A stretch of 17,988 bases of DNA, taken from NCBI GenBank assembly GCA_050181295.1, contig JBFXDI010000085.1, forward strand, positions 1 to 17,988, read 5' to 3'. Shown here one piece after another: positions 7,034 to 14,237 of this stretch; position 1 is the stretch's first letter, and each line of letters opens with the position of its first letter. The notes beneath the pieces are model-generated. The model did not search any database. It had not been told where the DNA came from and saw only the letters and a list, made by a program, of their open reading frames with translations. The translations under genes were made by a program, and so were the position numbers. Source of the stretch: JBFXDI01 sp050181295 (GTDB lineage Bacteria; Pseudomonadota; Alphaproteobacteria; Rhizobiales; Aestuariivirgaceae).

Positions 7034-7155
7034 ACCTCCCCCTGGGGGGAGGTCGGCCGGCGCTTCAGCGGCGGCCGGGTGGGGCCCTCATCAACGACAG
7101 AGCACAATACTCGTTGTCCAACCCCATCCCTGCCCCTCCCCCCGAGGGGGAGGGG
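7034..7155. repeat. composite palindromic intergenic repeat after rph
   Basis: The left end is the palindrome ACCTCCCCCT-GGGGGGAGGT-like (7034-7053) followed by GTCGGCCGG and GCCGGGTGGGG. The right end is a 10-bp hairpin CCCCTCCCCC-cga-GGGGGAGGGG (7133-7155). CAACGA and TCGTTG pair in the middle, with GGTGGGG and AACCCCA flanking them, so the whole 122 bp forms an imperfect palindrome. CTCCCC...GTCGG...CCGGGTGGGG elements are widespread between genes in Hyphomicrobiales. It lies between the convergent rph and GFA genes and could serve as a two-way terminator, though no T tract is present. Confidence 0.65.
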
Positions 7156-7191
7156 TGCATTGAGTGACCACGAGACCGCACAGACAGTTTT

Positions 7192-7611
7192 CTAAGCACC
7201 GCTATCATCCCCCCGCGCCCAGCGGTGTGCGATGTCGGGCGCCAAGGCGCTCTTCCATTCCTTCCAGCTTTTTGCGCCGTCGAGCTGGCGGATCGGTATC
7301 TCGGCGATTTCCTCAAAGGGCAGGAGCCGGACATTGACGCCGATGCACGTCTGATCATCGCCGCCCTCGAGCGGCTCCCAGAAGATGACGCAGCCGCAGG
7401 CCCGGCAGCGATGGAAGCCAAGGTCCTTGCGCCCCCAGGCATAGACCTCGAGCGCGCCGGGTTTGGCGATGACGCGAGCAGCCTCCTTCCTGTCGTAGGC
7501 CCAGAGCACGCCGTAGCGCCAGCAGACGGAGCAGTTGCACTCCGTGATCCCCTTTGGCTTCCGATCGAGCTCGATCCGGACGGCGCCGCAATGGCATGTG
7601 CCCGAAAGCAT
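7192..7611 (-). CDS. GFA-family zinc protein (CENP-V/GFA fold)
   Basis: 139-residue protein of the glutathione-dependent formaldehyde-activating (GFA) superfamily. All expected zinc-binding cysteines are visible: CHCGAV with C6 and C8, ECNCSVC with C25, C27 and C30, and CRACGC with C69, C72 and C74. The founding enzyme speeds formation of S-hydroxymethylglutathione from formaldehyde and glutathione, but most members have no proven substrate, so the fold name is safer than the activity. GGGAG lies 7 nt before the ATG at 7611. It diverges from the VOC gene at 7695 across only 83 bp. It interrupts the rph-rdgB order and lies on the opposite strand, so it looks like an insertion into a housekeeping cluster. 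Confidence 0.85.
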   Translation of the reverse strand: MLSGTCHCGAVRIELDRKPKGITECNCSVCWRYGVLWAYDRKEAARVIAKPGALEVYAWGRKDLGFHRCRACGCVIFWEPLEGGDDQTCIGVNVRLLPFEEIAEIPIRQLDGAKSWKEWKSALAPDIAHRWARGDDSGA

Positions 7612-7694
7612 GGCATTCTCCCGTAATGATCCGATGATGGAACGAGACTACCGTCTTCAGCCTTTGAAGGGAAAACGATCGAGGGGAAAAATCC

Positions 7695-8045
7695 ATGACG
7701 GTGAAGCGCATCGTCGCCAACATCGAGGCCGCCGATCTTCAGCGGGCCCGCGCTTTCTACGGCGAGTTTCTCGGCCTCGAGGTCGTCATGGACCATGGCT
7801 GGATCTTGACCTACGCAGCTTCCGGCCAGATGACGCCGCAGGTCAGCATTGCGCGCGAGGGCGGCTCCGGAACGCCGGTGCCGGATCTCTCGGTCGAGGT
7901 GGACGACCTGGACGGCATGCTGCAGCGCGCCAGGGCAAGCGGCATCGAAATCGTCTACGGTCCGGCGACGGAGCCCTGGGGCGTGCGGCGCTTCTACGTG
8001 CGCGACCCGTTCGGGCGGCTGGTCAACATCCTCGTGCATATGTGA
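7695..8045 (+). CDS. VOC family protein (glyoxalase/bleomycin-resistance fold)
   Basis: 116-residue single-domain VOC protein: two beta-alpha-beta-beta-beta halves, ADLQRARAFYGEFLGLEVV in the first and EVDDLDGMLQRARASGIEIV then RRFYVRDPFGRLVNILVHM in the second. The positions that usually hold His or Glu metal ligands carry other residues (for example N in RLVNILV), so a metal-dependent glyoxalase activity is doubtful; a binding or resistance role is as likely. ATG 7695 has GAGGGG 8 nt upstream. It is followed after 109 bp by the VOC-RdgB gene, whose VOC domain is only distantly similar, so a recent duplication is unlikely. Substrate unknown. Confidence 0.82.
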   Translation: MTVKRIVANIEAADLQRARAFYGEFLGLEVVMDHGWILTYAASGQMTPQVSIAREGGSGTPVPDLSVEVDDLDGMLQRARASGIEIVYGPATEPWGVRRFYVRDPFGRLVNILVHM

Positions 8046-8154
8046 GGCTGCAGGGGGTGCGCGGCGCAGTTTCCGCCGGCCGCGGCTTGACCCGGCGGGG
8101 CGGAGTGTGGCTGAACCGGCAGGCCGTACCCGCCATATCCACGCAGGGAGACAC

Positions 8155-9183
8155 ATGACGCCCTCCGGCATTCTCGAAACCGTTCTGTATGCGGAGGATC
8201 TGGATGCCGCGCGCCGCTTCTATGGCGACGTCCTCGGCCTCGAGGAAGTCGTTGCGGAACCCGGCCGGCATGTCTTCTTCCGCTCAGGCCCAGGCATGCT
8301 CCTCGTCTTCAATCCTAAGAAGACCGTCGAGCCCTCCTCGAACCCGAAGCTCCCCGTGCCGCCGCATGGCGCCAGGGGCGAGGGCCATCTCTGCTTCCGC
8401 GCATCCGCCGCGGAGATCGAGGACTGGAAGGCGCGGCTCCTCGCCGCCGGCTTCCCCATCGAGGCGGATTTCGAATGGCCGAGCGGCGGGCGCTCGATCT
8501 ACACCCGCGATCCCGCCGGCAACTCGATCGAGTTCGCCGAGCCCTCGATCTGGGGCATCCCGGACGTGCCGCGCCTGCCCGCGGGCTCGCGCCTCGTGGT
8601 GGCGAGCCACAATGCCGGAAAGGTGGTCGAGATCGCCGACCTCCTCTCGCCCTTCGGCCTCGAGGTCGTCTCCGCGGGCGAACTCGGCCTTCCCGAACCG
8701 GAGGAGACCGGTTCGACCTTCATCGCCAATGCGGTGCTGAAAGCCGAAGCTTCGGCCAAGGCCTCGGGCCTGCCGGCGCTCGCCGACGATTCGGGGCTTT
8801 CGGTCGATGCGCTGGGCGGCGATCCCGGCATCTACTCGGCGCGCTGGGCTGGCCCCTCGCGCGACTTCGCGCTCGCCATGCGCAATGTCGAGGAGAAGCT
8901 CGCCGCCGCCGGCGCGACGGTCCCCGAGGTCCGCAAGGCGCACTTCGTCTGCGCGCTCTGCCTCGCCATGCCCGACGGGCGGCGCGCGGTGCACGAGGGC
9001 CGCGTCGACGGCACGCTCGTCTGGCCGCCCCGGGGCTCGCGCGGCTTCGGCTACGACCCCATGTTCCTGCCCGAAGGCGGCACGGAAACCTTCGGCGAGA
9101 TGGAGCCCCACGCCAAGCACGCGATCTCGCACCGCGCCCGCGCCTTCCGCAAGCTCGTCGCGGGCGTGTTCGAGCGGGACTGA
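8155..9183 (+). CDS. rdgB: VOC domain fused in frame to RdgB/HAM1 XTP/dITP diphosphatase
   Basis: One unbroken frame of 342 codons from ATG 8155 (CAGGGAG ribosome site at 8144-8150, spacing 4) encodes two complete domains. Residues 1-134 are a VOC domain of glyoxalase type: LETVLYAEDLDAARRFYGDVLGLE, GRHVFFRSG, PPHGARGEGHLCF and TRDPAGNSIEFAEPSIWG; E8, H78 and E126 are candidate metal ligands. Residues about 145-342 are RdgB, which hydrolyses XTP, ITP and dITP to the monophosphate and pyrophosphate: SHNAGK (151-156), TFIANAVLKA (188-197), ADDSGLSVDALGGDPGIYSARWAG (210-233), GFGYDPMFLPEG and HAISHRARAF. RdgB alone is about 200 residues. No stop lies between the domains. An internal GTG at 8566 (V138) could start RdgB separately but has a poor ribosome site. 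hemW begins 4 bp after the stop. Both domain calls are firm; a single fused product is likely but unproven. Confidence 0.85.
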   Translation: MTPSGILETVLYAEDLDAARRFYGDVLGLEEVVAEPGRHVFFRSGPGMLLVFNPKKTVEPSSNPKLPVPPHGARGEGHLCFRASAAEIEDWKARLLAAGFPIEADFEWPSGGRSIYTRDPAGNSIEFAEPSIWGIPDVPRLPAGSRLVVASHNAGKVVEIADLLSPFGLEVVSAGELGLPEPEETGSTFIANAVLKAEASAKASGLPALADDSGLSVDALGGDPGIYSARWAGPSRDFALAMRNVEEKLAAAGATVPEVRKAHFVCALCLAMPDGRRAVHEGRVDGTLVWPPRGSRGFGYDPMFLPEGGTETFGEMEPHAKHAISHRARAFRKLVAGVFERD

Positions 9184-9187
9184 CAAA

Positions 9188-10393
9188 ATGGTCCTCACCC
9201 TTGGAAGGCGGGACGATCAGGACTGGACGGATCTGGAGGCGTCCCGCGCGGCGGAGGAGGCCTTCGGCGTCTATGTCCACTGGCCCTTCTGCCTCGCCAA
9301 ATGCCCCTACTGCGACTTCAACAGCCATGTGCGGGCGGCGGGCGTCGACGCCATGGGCTTCGCGGAGGCGCTGAAATCCGAGCTTTCCTGGTTCGCGGAG
9401 CGCACGCCCAGCCGCAGGGTGACGAGCGTGTTTTTCGGCGGCGGCACGCCCTCGCTCATGCCGCCCGCTGCTGTGGAGGCCGTGATCGAGGCGATCGGCC
9501 GGCTGTGGCAGGTCGCGCCCGACTGCGAGGTAACGCTCGAGGCCAATCCGACGAGCGTCGAGGCCGGGAATTTCGCGGGCTACCGGGCGGCGGGCGTCAA
9601 CCGCGTGTCGGTCGGCGTGCAGGCCCTCAACGACACCGACCTCAAGGCGCTCGGACGCCTGCACACGGCGGAGGAGGCCATCGCCGCCTACCGGCTCGCC
9701 GCGAGGATTTTCCCCCGCACCTCCTTCGACTTGATCTACGCGCGGCCCGGCCAGACGGCCGAGCGTTGGAAGGCCGAGCTGTCGCGCGCGCTCTCAGAGC
9801 AGCAGGGCCACATGTCGCTCTACCAGCTCACGATCGAGCCCGGCACGCCCTTCGAGGCGCTCCATGCGAAGGGCAGGCTCCTGACGCCCGACGAGGACAT
9901 GGGCGCCGCACTCTACGACCTCACGCAGGAGCTTACGGAGAGGGCCGGGCTTCCGGCCTACGAGGTCTCCAACCATGCCGCGCCCGGCGCCGAATGCCGC
10001 CACAACCTCCTCTACTGGCGCGGGGGCGAATATGCGGGCGTGGGTCCGGGCGCCCATTCGCGGCTCGTCGGCGCCTGCGGCACGAGGAAAGGCCTCAGCA
10101 CCGAGCGGCACCCCGAGACGTGGCGCGCGCTCGTCGGCGCGCAAGGCTCGGGCGTCAGGGAGGAAACGGCGCTTTCGGGAGCGGAATCGGCCGAAGAGTA
10201 CCTGCTCATGGGTCTGAGGCTCTCGGAGGGCATCGACCTCGCCCGCCACGAACGGCTGGGTGGTGCGGCGCTCTCCGCCGAAAAGCTCTCGTTCCTCGCC
10301 AGCGAAGGCCTCATCGAGGTCGCAGGCCGCCGGCTCAAGGCCACCCCCGCCGGTCGGCACGTGCTCAACGCGCTCATCGCCGAGCTGTGTTGA
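9188..10393 (+). CDS. hemW: heme chaperone HemW (radical SAM, coproporphyrinogen oxidase-like)
   Basis: 401-residue radical SAM protein of the HemN/HemW group. The cluster motif CxxxCxxC is C35-C39-C42 in HWPFCLAKCPYCDFNSH, followed by FFGGGTPSLM (SAM-binding GGGTP), TLEANP, GVNRVSVGVQ and SFDLIYARPGQT. HNLLYW matches the HNxxYW motif typical of HemW, which binds heme and delivers it to respiratory enzymes; this and the rph-rdgB-hemW order favour HemW over the true oxygen-independent oxidase HemN. The ATG at 9188 is 4 bp after the rdgB stop, so the two are translationally close. The first 25 residues are poorly conserved and the ribosome site is weak (GAGCGGGA region), so translation may depend on coupling. 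The C-terminal winged-helix part (TPAGRHVLNALIAEL) is complete. Confidence 0.92.
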   Translation: MVLTLGRRDDQDWTDLEASRAAEEAFGVYVHWPFCLAKCPYCDFNSHVRAAGVDAMGFAEALKSELSWFAERTPSRRVTSVFFGGGTPSLMPPAAVEAVIEAIGRLWQVAPDCEVTLEANPTSVEAGNFAGYRAAGVNRVSVGVQALNDTDLKALGRLHTAEEAIAAYRLAARIFPRTSFDLIYARPGQTAERWKAELSRALSEQQGHMSLYQLTIEPGTPFEALHAKGRLLTPDEDMGAALYDLTQELTERAGLPAYEVSNHAAPGAECRHNLLYWRGGEYAGVGPGAHSRLVGACGTRKGLSTERHPETWRALVGAQGSGVREETALSGAESAEEYLLMGLRLSEGIDLARHERLGGAALSAEKLSFLASEGLIEVAGRRLKATPAGRHVLNALIAELC

Positions 10394-10412
10394 TGAGAGG
10401 CTAGGCCCCGTC

Positions 10413-10457
10413 CTTCGACAGGCTAAGGACGAGGCCCTCTCGCTGGGCCTGTCGAAG
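10413..10457. repeat. inverted repeat between convergent genes, possible two-way terminator
   Basis: CTTCGACAGGC (10413-10423) and GCCTGTCGAAG (10447-10457) are perfect 11-bp inverted arms with 23 bases between them. It lies 19 bp after the hemW stop and 13 bp from the stop of the opposing lipoprotein gene. CTTCGACAGGCT...AGGACGAGG is a very common intergenic palindrome in proteobacteria. No clear T tract is present, so terminator function is uncertain. Confidence 0.65.
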
Positions 10458-10470
10458 CTTGAGGGCCGGT

Positions 10471-11646
10471 TCAGTATCCCGCCATGAAGCGCTGCGGGGC
10501 GGGCGCGATGACCCTCGGGCCGCCGGATGTGAGTTCCAGGATCGAGAGCCCCCGCTCGGAAAGCCCATTGGGGCGGAAGCGGAAGAGGCCGTTGATCCCC
10601 TGAAAACCTTCCGGATTGGTGATGGCGGCGGTCGAGAAGCGCTGGCCCTGCCCGCCGCGGCCCAGGATGATGGCGAGGCTCACCGCGTCATAGGAGAGGC
10701 TCGCGAGCCTCGGCGCAGAACGTCCGTAGCTCTTGGAGTAGCGCTGGTCGAAACGCGCGATGAGGTCCGGCGCGACGCCCGCATACCAGCCGCCGACCAC
10801 GACCGGCGTGGTGCGCGCGCTGGCATCGTCCCAGAGGCCCGTTCCCAGCATCCTCGCCTTGGCCGGCGAAAGGCCCTGGCGCTGCAGCGCAAAACCGATC
10901 TGGCGCAGCATGTCGCTCCCCTCGGCGATCATGACGCCCTGCACGACACCGGCATTCACGGCCTCCGCCGTGCGCTTGGCTGGCTCGTTCACGGCCTCCG
11001 GCGTGCGGGAATAGCGCTCGATCGCCGTGACCTCGACGCCATTGCGCTTGCCGGCATCGACGACCGCGCGCTCGACCTCGCTGCCGTAAGGCGTCTTCGG
11101 CAGCATGACGACAACCGAGCGGATGCCGTTCTGGCCGGCATGCCGGATGATGGCGTCCACCTCCTGCTCGGGCAGGAAGCTCAGGAGATAGGTGCCCCTG
11201 CCGCCCGTGGCGCTCACCGAGGAGAAGGCGATGACGGGGACGTTGGAGGCGCGCGCCACCGGCGAGACCGCCTGCACCTCGTTGGCGAGCAGGGGCCCCA
11301 GGATCAGTTCGGCGCCCTCGGCGATGGCCTCGCGCGCCGCCCGCTCGGCGCCCGGCCCCGTGCCGCCCGTGTCCTTGGTGACAAGCGTGATGCCGGCGTT
11401 TCCGGCATCGAAGAGCGCCATTTCGGCCGCCTGCTTCATGGCCTGGCCGATGCGTGCCGTCTCGCCCGCGCCCGAAAGCGGCAGGATCAGCGCCACCTTG
11501 ACGCCGGTCAGCACCGGCGCCTGCGGCACGGGCGCCGGCTGGGGCGGCGCCGGCTGGCCTGAATCGAAGACGCCCCTGAGGGGCCCCGTGCAGCCCGCGA
11601 GCAGCACCAGGAGCACAAGAGCCGCCATCCGGAGGGCCGGAGCCAC
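10471..11646 (-). CDS. penicillin-binding protein activator-like periplasmic lipoprotein (LpoA C-domain / Leu-binding fold)
   Basis: Predicted lipoprotein with a type-I periplasmic-binding fold, as in alphaproteobacterial relatives of the LpoA C-terminal domain annotated as penicillin-binding protein activators. A lipobox LLAGC has its cysteine codon at 11590-11592, preceded by a hydrophobic run, and is followed by a proline-rich linker (QPAPPQPAPVPQAP). The binding fold begins VKVALILPLSGAGETARIGQAM and includes GAELILGPLLANEVQAV, VPVIAFSSV, YDAVSLAIIL and GINGLFRFRPNG. With the GTG at 11646 the signal peptide has one Arg and the Cys is residue 19, a good fit; TTG 11685, TTG 11733 or ATG 11628 are other options. 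Strangely, the best ribosome site upstream belongs to an ATG in another frame (11749). It interrupts the plus-strand operon between hemW and rsmI. A role in peptidoglycan synthesis is inferred from family annotation only. Confidence 0.82.
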   Translation of the reverse strand: MAPALRMAALVLLVLLAGCTGPLRGVFDSGQPAPPQPAPVPQAPVLTGVKVALILPLSGAGETARIGQAMKQAAEMALFDAGNAGITLVTKDTGGTGPGAERAAREAIAEGAELILGPLLANEVQAVSPVARASNVPVIAFSSVSATGGRGTYLLSFLPEQEVDAIIRHAGQNGIRSVVVMLPKTPYGSEVERAVVDAGKRNGVEVTAIERYSRTPEAVNEPAKRTAEAVNAGVVQGVMIAEGSDMLRQIGFALQRQGLSPAKARMLGTGLWDDASARTTPVVVGGWYAGVAPDLIARFDQRYSKSYGRSAPRLASLSYDAVSLAIILGRGGQGQRFSTAAITNPEGFQGINGLFRFRPNGLSERGLSILELTSGGPRVIAPAPQRFMAGY

Positions 11647-11746
11647 GAGCTCCGAGACGCCCCAGTCGTTCCAAGCTGGCTTCAATGACGAGAATCCCCG
11701 ATCGATCCGCACGCTTCCCCAGACCACGCCCAACCCTAGCCGCTCG

Positions 11747-11763
11747 CATCCGTCCCTCCTCCT
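11747..11763 (-). promoter_or_regulatory. strong Shine-Dalgarno and ATG out of frame with the lipoprotein
   Basis: On the minus strand AGGAGGAGGG (11763-11754) is followed by ATG at 11749-11747, 8 nt after the first AGGAGG. This is the best ribosome site in the neighbourhood, yet its frame differs from that of the lipoprotein lipobox, whose in-frame starts are all weak. It could serve a short upstream frame, or mark a frameshift or sequence error in the first 40 codons. Confidence 0.45.
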
Positions 11764-11808
11764 AGGCTAAAGAATTCGCTCGCGAGCCGGAAGGGCAAAA
11801 ACCACAAC

Positions 11809-12702
11809 ATGAACAAAGCGCAAGGCAGGTTCCGCATCGGCGAACACAGCTTCCTCGCCCCGCCAATCGCGCCGGGGCTGCACCTGGTGGCGACCCCCAT
11901 CGGCAATCTCTGGGACGTGACGCTGCGCGCGCTGCAGACGCTGGCGGCGGCCGATGCGGTCTATTGCGAGGATACGCGCGTGACGAGCCGGCTTCTGCAG
12001 CGCTACGGCATCGAGACCCGCTTGCGGACCTACCACGACCACAATGCCACGCGGACGCGTCCTCAGATGCTCGCCGCGCTCGCCGAAGGCCAGGCGCTGG
12101 CGCTCGTGAGCGACGCCGGCACGCCGCTCGTCTCCGATCCCGGATACAAGCTCGTGCGGGAGGCGGTCGAGGCGGGGCTCGCCGTGCACATGGCGCCCGG
12201 CCCCTCGGCGCCGCTCATGGCGTTGGCGCTCTCAGGGCTCCCTACCGACCGCTTCCTCTTCGTGGGCTTCCTGCCGCCCAAGCAGCAGGCGCGCCGCACG
12301 CTCCTGTCCTCGCTCGCCGAGGCAGGGACCTTCGTCGCCTTCGACACCGCGCCCCGCATCGCCGAGACGCTCGCCGACATCGCGGAGCTGCTCGGCGACC
12401 CGCCGGTCGCGGTCGGACGCGAGCTCACAAAGCTGCACGAGGAAATGCTCCGGGGCCGCGCCAGCGAGGTGCTCGAAAGGATCCGAGGGCGCGAGACGCT
12501 CAAGGGCGAGATCACGCTCGTCGTGTCGCCCGAACCGGCGGAGCGGAGCGCGGCCGATGTGGACGCGGCGCTGGCCGAGGCGCTCGAGCGCCTGCCGCCG
12601 GCGAGGGCCGCAGCCGAGATCGCGCAGCGCTTCGGCGTGGCGAAACGCGATCTCTACGCCCGCGCGCTCAAGCTCAAGGGCGAAGGCGATGGCGACGCTT
12701 GA
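11809..12702 (+). CDS. rsmI: 16S rRNA (cytidine(1402)-2'-O)-methyltransferase
   Basis: Cytoplasmic SAM-dependent enzyme that 2'-O-methylates C1402 in the decoding centre of 16S rRNA. The 297-residue protein has the tetrapyrrole-methylase fold with the RsmI blocks LHLVATPIGNLWDVTLRAL (about 25-43), YCEDTRVTSRLL, VSDAGTPLVSDPGYKLVREA, PGPSAPLMALALSGLPTDRFLFVGFLP and GRELTKLHEE. The C-terminus ends in a helical segment PARAAAEIAQRFGVAKRDLYARALKLK, typical of the family. ATG 11809 is the first in-frame start before the core. It diverges from the lipoprotein gene and overlaps yraN by 14 bp, so rsmI, yraN and gshB form one tight operon. Confidence 0.95.
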   Translation: MNKAQGRFRIGEHSFLAPPIAPGLHLVATPIGNLWDVTLRALQTLAAADAVYCEDTRVTSRLLQRYGIETRLRTYHDHNATRTRPQMLAALAEGQALALVSDAGTPLVSDPGYKLVREAVEAGLAVHMAPGPSAPLMALALSGLPTDRFLFVGFLPPKQQARRTLLSSLAEAGTFVAFDTAPRIAETLADIAELLGDPPVAVGRELTKLHEEMLRGRASEVLERIRGRETLKGEITLVVSPEPAERSAADVDAALAEALERLPPARAAAEIAQRFGVAKRDLYARALKLKGEGDGDA

Positions 12703-13078
12703 GCGCCGCAAGGCCGAGAGGCGCGGGCATGCGGCGGAGCTCGCGGCCTGCTGGCTCTTGCGCGCCAAGGGCTACCGAATCCTCGCGCGGCGCGTGAAGA
12801 CGCCCATGGGCGAGATCGACGTCATCGCGCGGCGGGGCCCGGTCACCGCGTTCATGGAGGTGAAGCGGCGCGAAACCCATGACGGCGCACTCATCGCGAT
12901 CGACCGGCGGCAGGCCGCCCGCATCGTCAACGCCGCCCGGCAGTGGACCGCCCGCAACCCGCAAGCGCTCGAGGGTTCCTGCCGCTTTGACATCGTGACG
13001 GTCAGCCCCTACCTCTTGCCGCGCCACCTTCCCAACGCCTTCGACGCCGACATCTCTCCTGCCGGAGCTTTCCCATGA
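12689..13078 (+). CDS. yraN: YraN family protein (UPF0102), nuclease-like fold
   Basis: 129-residue member of the YraN/UPF0102 family, whose fold resembles Holliday-junction resolvases and restriction nucleases but whose substrate is unproven. Conserved features are RRGHAAELAACWLLRAKGYRILARRVKTPMGEIDVIARR followed by FMEVKRR; the E-x-K of EVK and the D of EIDVI are the presumed metal-site residues, arranged as in PD-(D/E)XK nucleases. The ATG at 12689 lies inside the end of rsmI (14-bp overlap), and the stop overlaps the gshB ATG as ATGA. The rsmI-yraN-gshB order is common in alphaproteobacteria. Translational coupling is likely; biochemical role unknown. Confidence 0.92.
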   Translation: MATLERRKAERRGHAAELAACWLLRAKGYRILARRVKTPMGEIDVIARRGPVTAFMEVKRRETHDGALIAIDRRQAARIVNAARQWTARNPQALEGSCRFDIVTVSPYLLPRHLPNAFDADISPAGAFP

Positions 13079-14019
13079 GCCTCAAGGTCGCGGTCCAGAT
13101 GGACCCCATCCAGTCCATCAACATTGAGGGCGACTCGACCTTCGCGATCATGCTCGAGGCGCAGGCGCGCGGGTATCCTCTCTTCTACTACGAGCCGCGC
13201 ACGCTGGCGCTGGACGGCGGCCGGCTGAAGGCGATCGGCCACGACATCAAGGTCCGAGATGAGAAGGGCAACCACTTCACGCTGGGCGAGCGCAGGGAGG
13301 TCGATCTTTCGGCTTTCGACGTGGTGCACATGCGCCAGGACCCGCCCTTCGACATGAACTACATCACCATCACGCATCTGCTCGAGCACATCCATCCGAA
13401 GACGCTGGTGGTGAACGACCCGAAGGAGGTGCGGAACGCGCCCGAAAAGCTCTTCGTGCTGCGCTACCCTCAGTTCATGCCGCCCACCCTCATCGCGCGC
13501 GACGCGCAAGCCATCCGTGCCTTCCGCGAGACGCATGGCGACATCATCCTGAAACCCCTCTACGGCAACGGCGGCGCGGGCGTGTTCCGGCTCGCGCACG
13601 GGGACGAGAACTTCGCCTCGCTGATCGAGCTCTTCACGCAGTCCTTCCGCGAGCCCTTCATAGCGCAGCGCTACCTGCCGGAGGTGCGCAAAGGCGACAA
13701 GCGCATCATCCTCGTCGACGGCGAGGTGGCGGGCGCCATCAACCGCGTGCCGGCCATGGGCGAAAGCCGCTCCAACATGCATGTGGGCGGGAGGCCCGAG
13801 CCCACCGAGCTCACGGCGCGCGAGAAGGAGATCTGCAGGGCGATCGGCCCCGACCTTAAAGACCGCGGCATGATCTTCGTCGGCATCGACGTGATCGGGG
13901 ACTATCTTACCGAGATCAACGTCACGTCCCCCACCGGCATCCGCGAGGTGAAGCGCTTCGGCGGCAACGACATCGCCGCCATGATCTGGGAAGCGATCGA
14001 GGCGCGGCGGAGGCGGTGA
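13075..14019 (+). CDS. gshB: glutathione synthase
   Basis: ATP-grasp ligase that joins gamma-glutamylcysteine and glycine to make glutathione, in the cytoplasm. The 314-residue length is standard. Family blocks: KVAVQMDPIQSINIEGDSTFAIMLEAQARG at the N-terminus, VHMRQDPPFDMNYI, VVNDPKEVRNAPEKLF, the flexible ATP loop GDIILKPLYGNGGAGVFRL, RYLPEVRKGDKRIILVDGEVAGAINRVP, and the Mg-binding INVTSPTGIREV. The ATG overlaps the yraN stop by 4 bp. The presence of glutathione synthesis beside a GFA protein and VOC proteins a few kb away gives a loose glutathione or aldehyde theme to this stretch. No terminator is visible; a repeat (14039-14124) follows after 19 bp. Confidence 0.97.
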   Translation: MSLKVAVQMDPIQSINIEGDSTFAIMLEAQARGYPLFYYEPRTLALDGGRLKAIGHDIKVRDEKGNHFTLGERREVDLSAFDVVHMRQDPPFDMNYITITHLLEHIHPKTLVVNDPKEVRNAPEKLFVLRYPQFMPPTLIARDAQAIRAFRETHGDIILKPLYGNGGAGVFRLAHGDENFASLIELFTQSFREPFIAQRYLPEVRKGDKRIILVDGEVAGAINRVPAMGESRSNMHVGGRPEPTELTAREKEICRAIGPDLKDRGMIFVGIDVIGDYLTEINVTSPTGIREVKRFGGNDIAAMIWEAIEARRRR

Positions 14020-14038
14020 GCCCGCTTGCCCGGATACC

Positions 14039-14124
14039 GTCGTGCCAGCGAAGGCTGGCATCCCCTGAGGCGATCCCGCTGGGCGGCAGAGTCACCATTG
14101 GACTCCAGCTTGCGCTGGAGTGAC
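14039..14124. repeat. double-hairpin intergenic repeat, copy D (subtype 2)
   Basis: 86-bp element: GTCGT at the left, then TGCCAGC-gaag-GCTGGCA; at the right CCATTGG, then ACTCCAGC-ttgc-GCTGGAGT and the end GTGAC. It shares the left hairpin and the CCATTGGA-like joint with the element at 5058-5141, but the right stem has a different sequence that is still perfectly paired. Confidence 0.75.
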
Positions 14125-14159
14125 GAATGGAATGCGGCGCGGTGAAGTCACCAGAAGAA

Positions 14160-14184
14160 TGGCCGGCTCAAGGCTGGGCATGAC
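14160..14184. repeat. partial repeat: right arm of the 14238-14316 element
   Basis: This 25-bp stretch differs from the right hairpin of the element at 14238-14316 at two positions (GGCCGGCTCAAGGCTGGGC against GCCCGGCTCAAGGCCGGGC) and keeps the end CATGACGTG. It looks like a solitary half-element. The bases between it and the next element show nothing else. Confidence 0.6.
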
Positions 14185-14237
14185 GTGATTGGTGGAGGCG
14201 GTGAGGTCTGTCTGCCGTGCTCTGCGCGCCTCCCTTC

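Noticed and set aside
8046..8154. Promoter between the VOC gene and the VOC-rdgB gene (TTGACC near 8082)
   Set aside because: No acceptable -10 follows at 16-18 bp; the gap is GC-rich with only a weak CCGCCG/CGGCGG pairing.
8475..9374. Long open frame on the plus strand overlapping rdgB and hemW
   Set aside because: Composition is Arg/Ala-rich shadow sequence; the real rdgB and hemW frames carry all conserved motifs.
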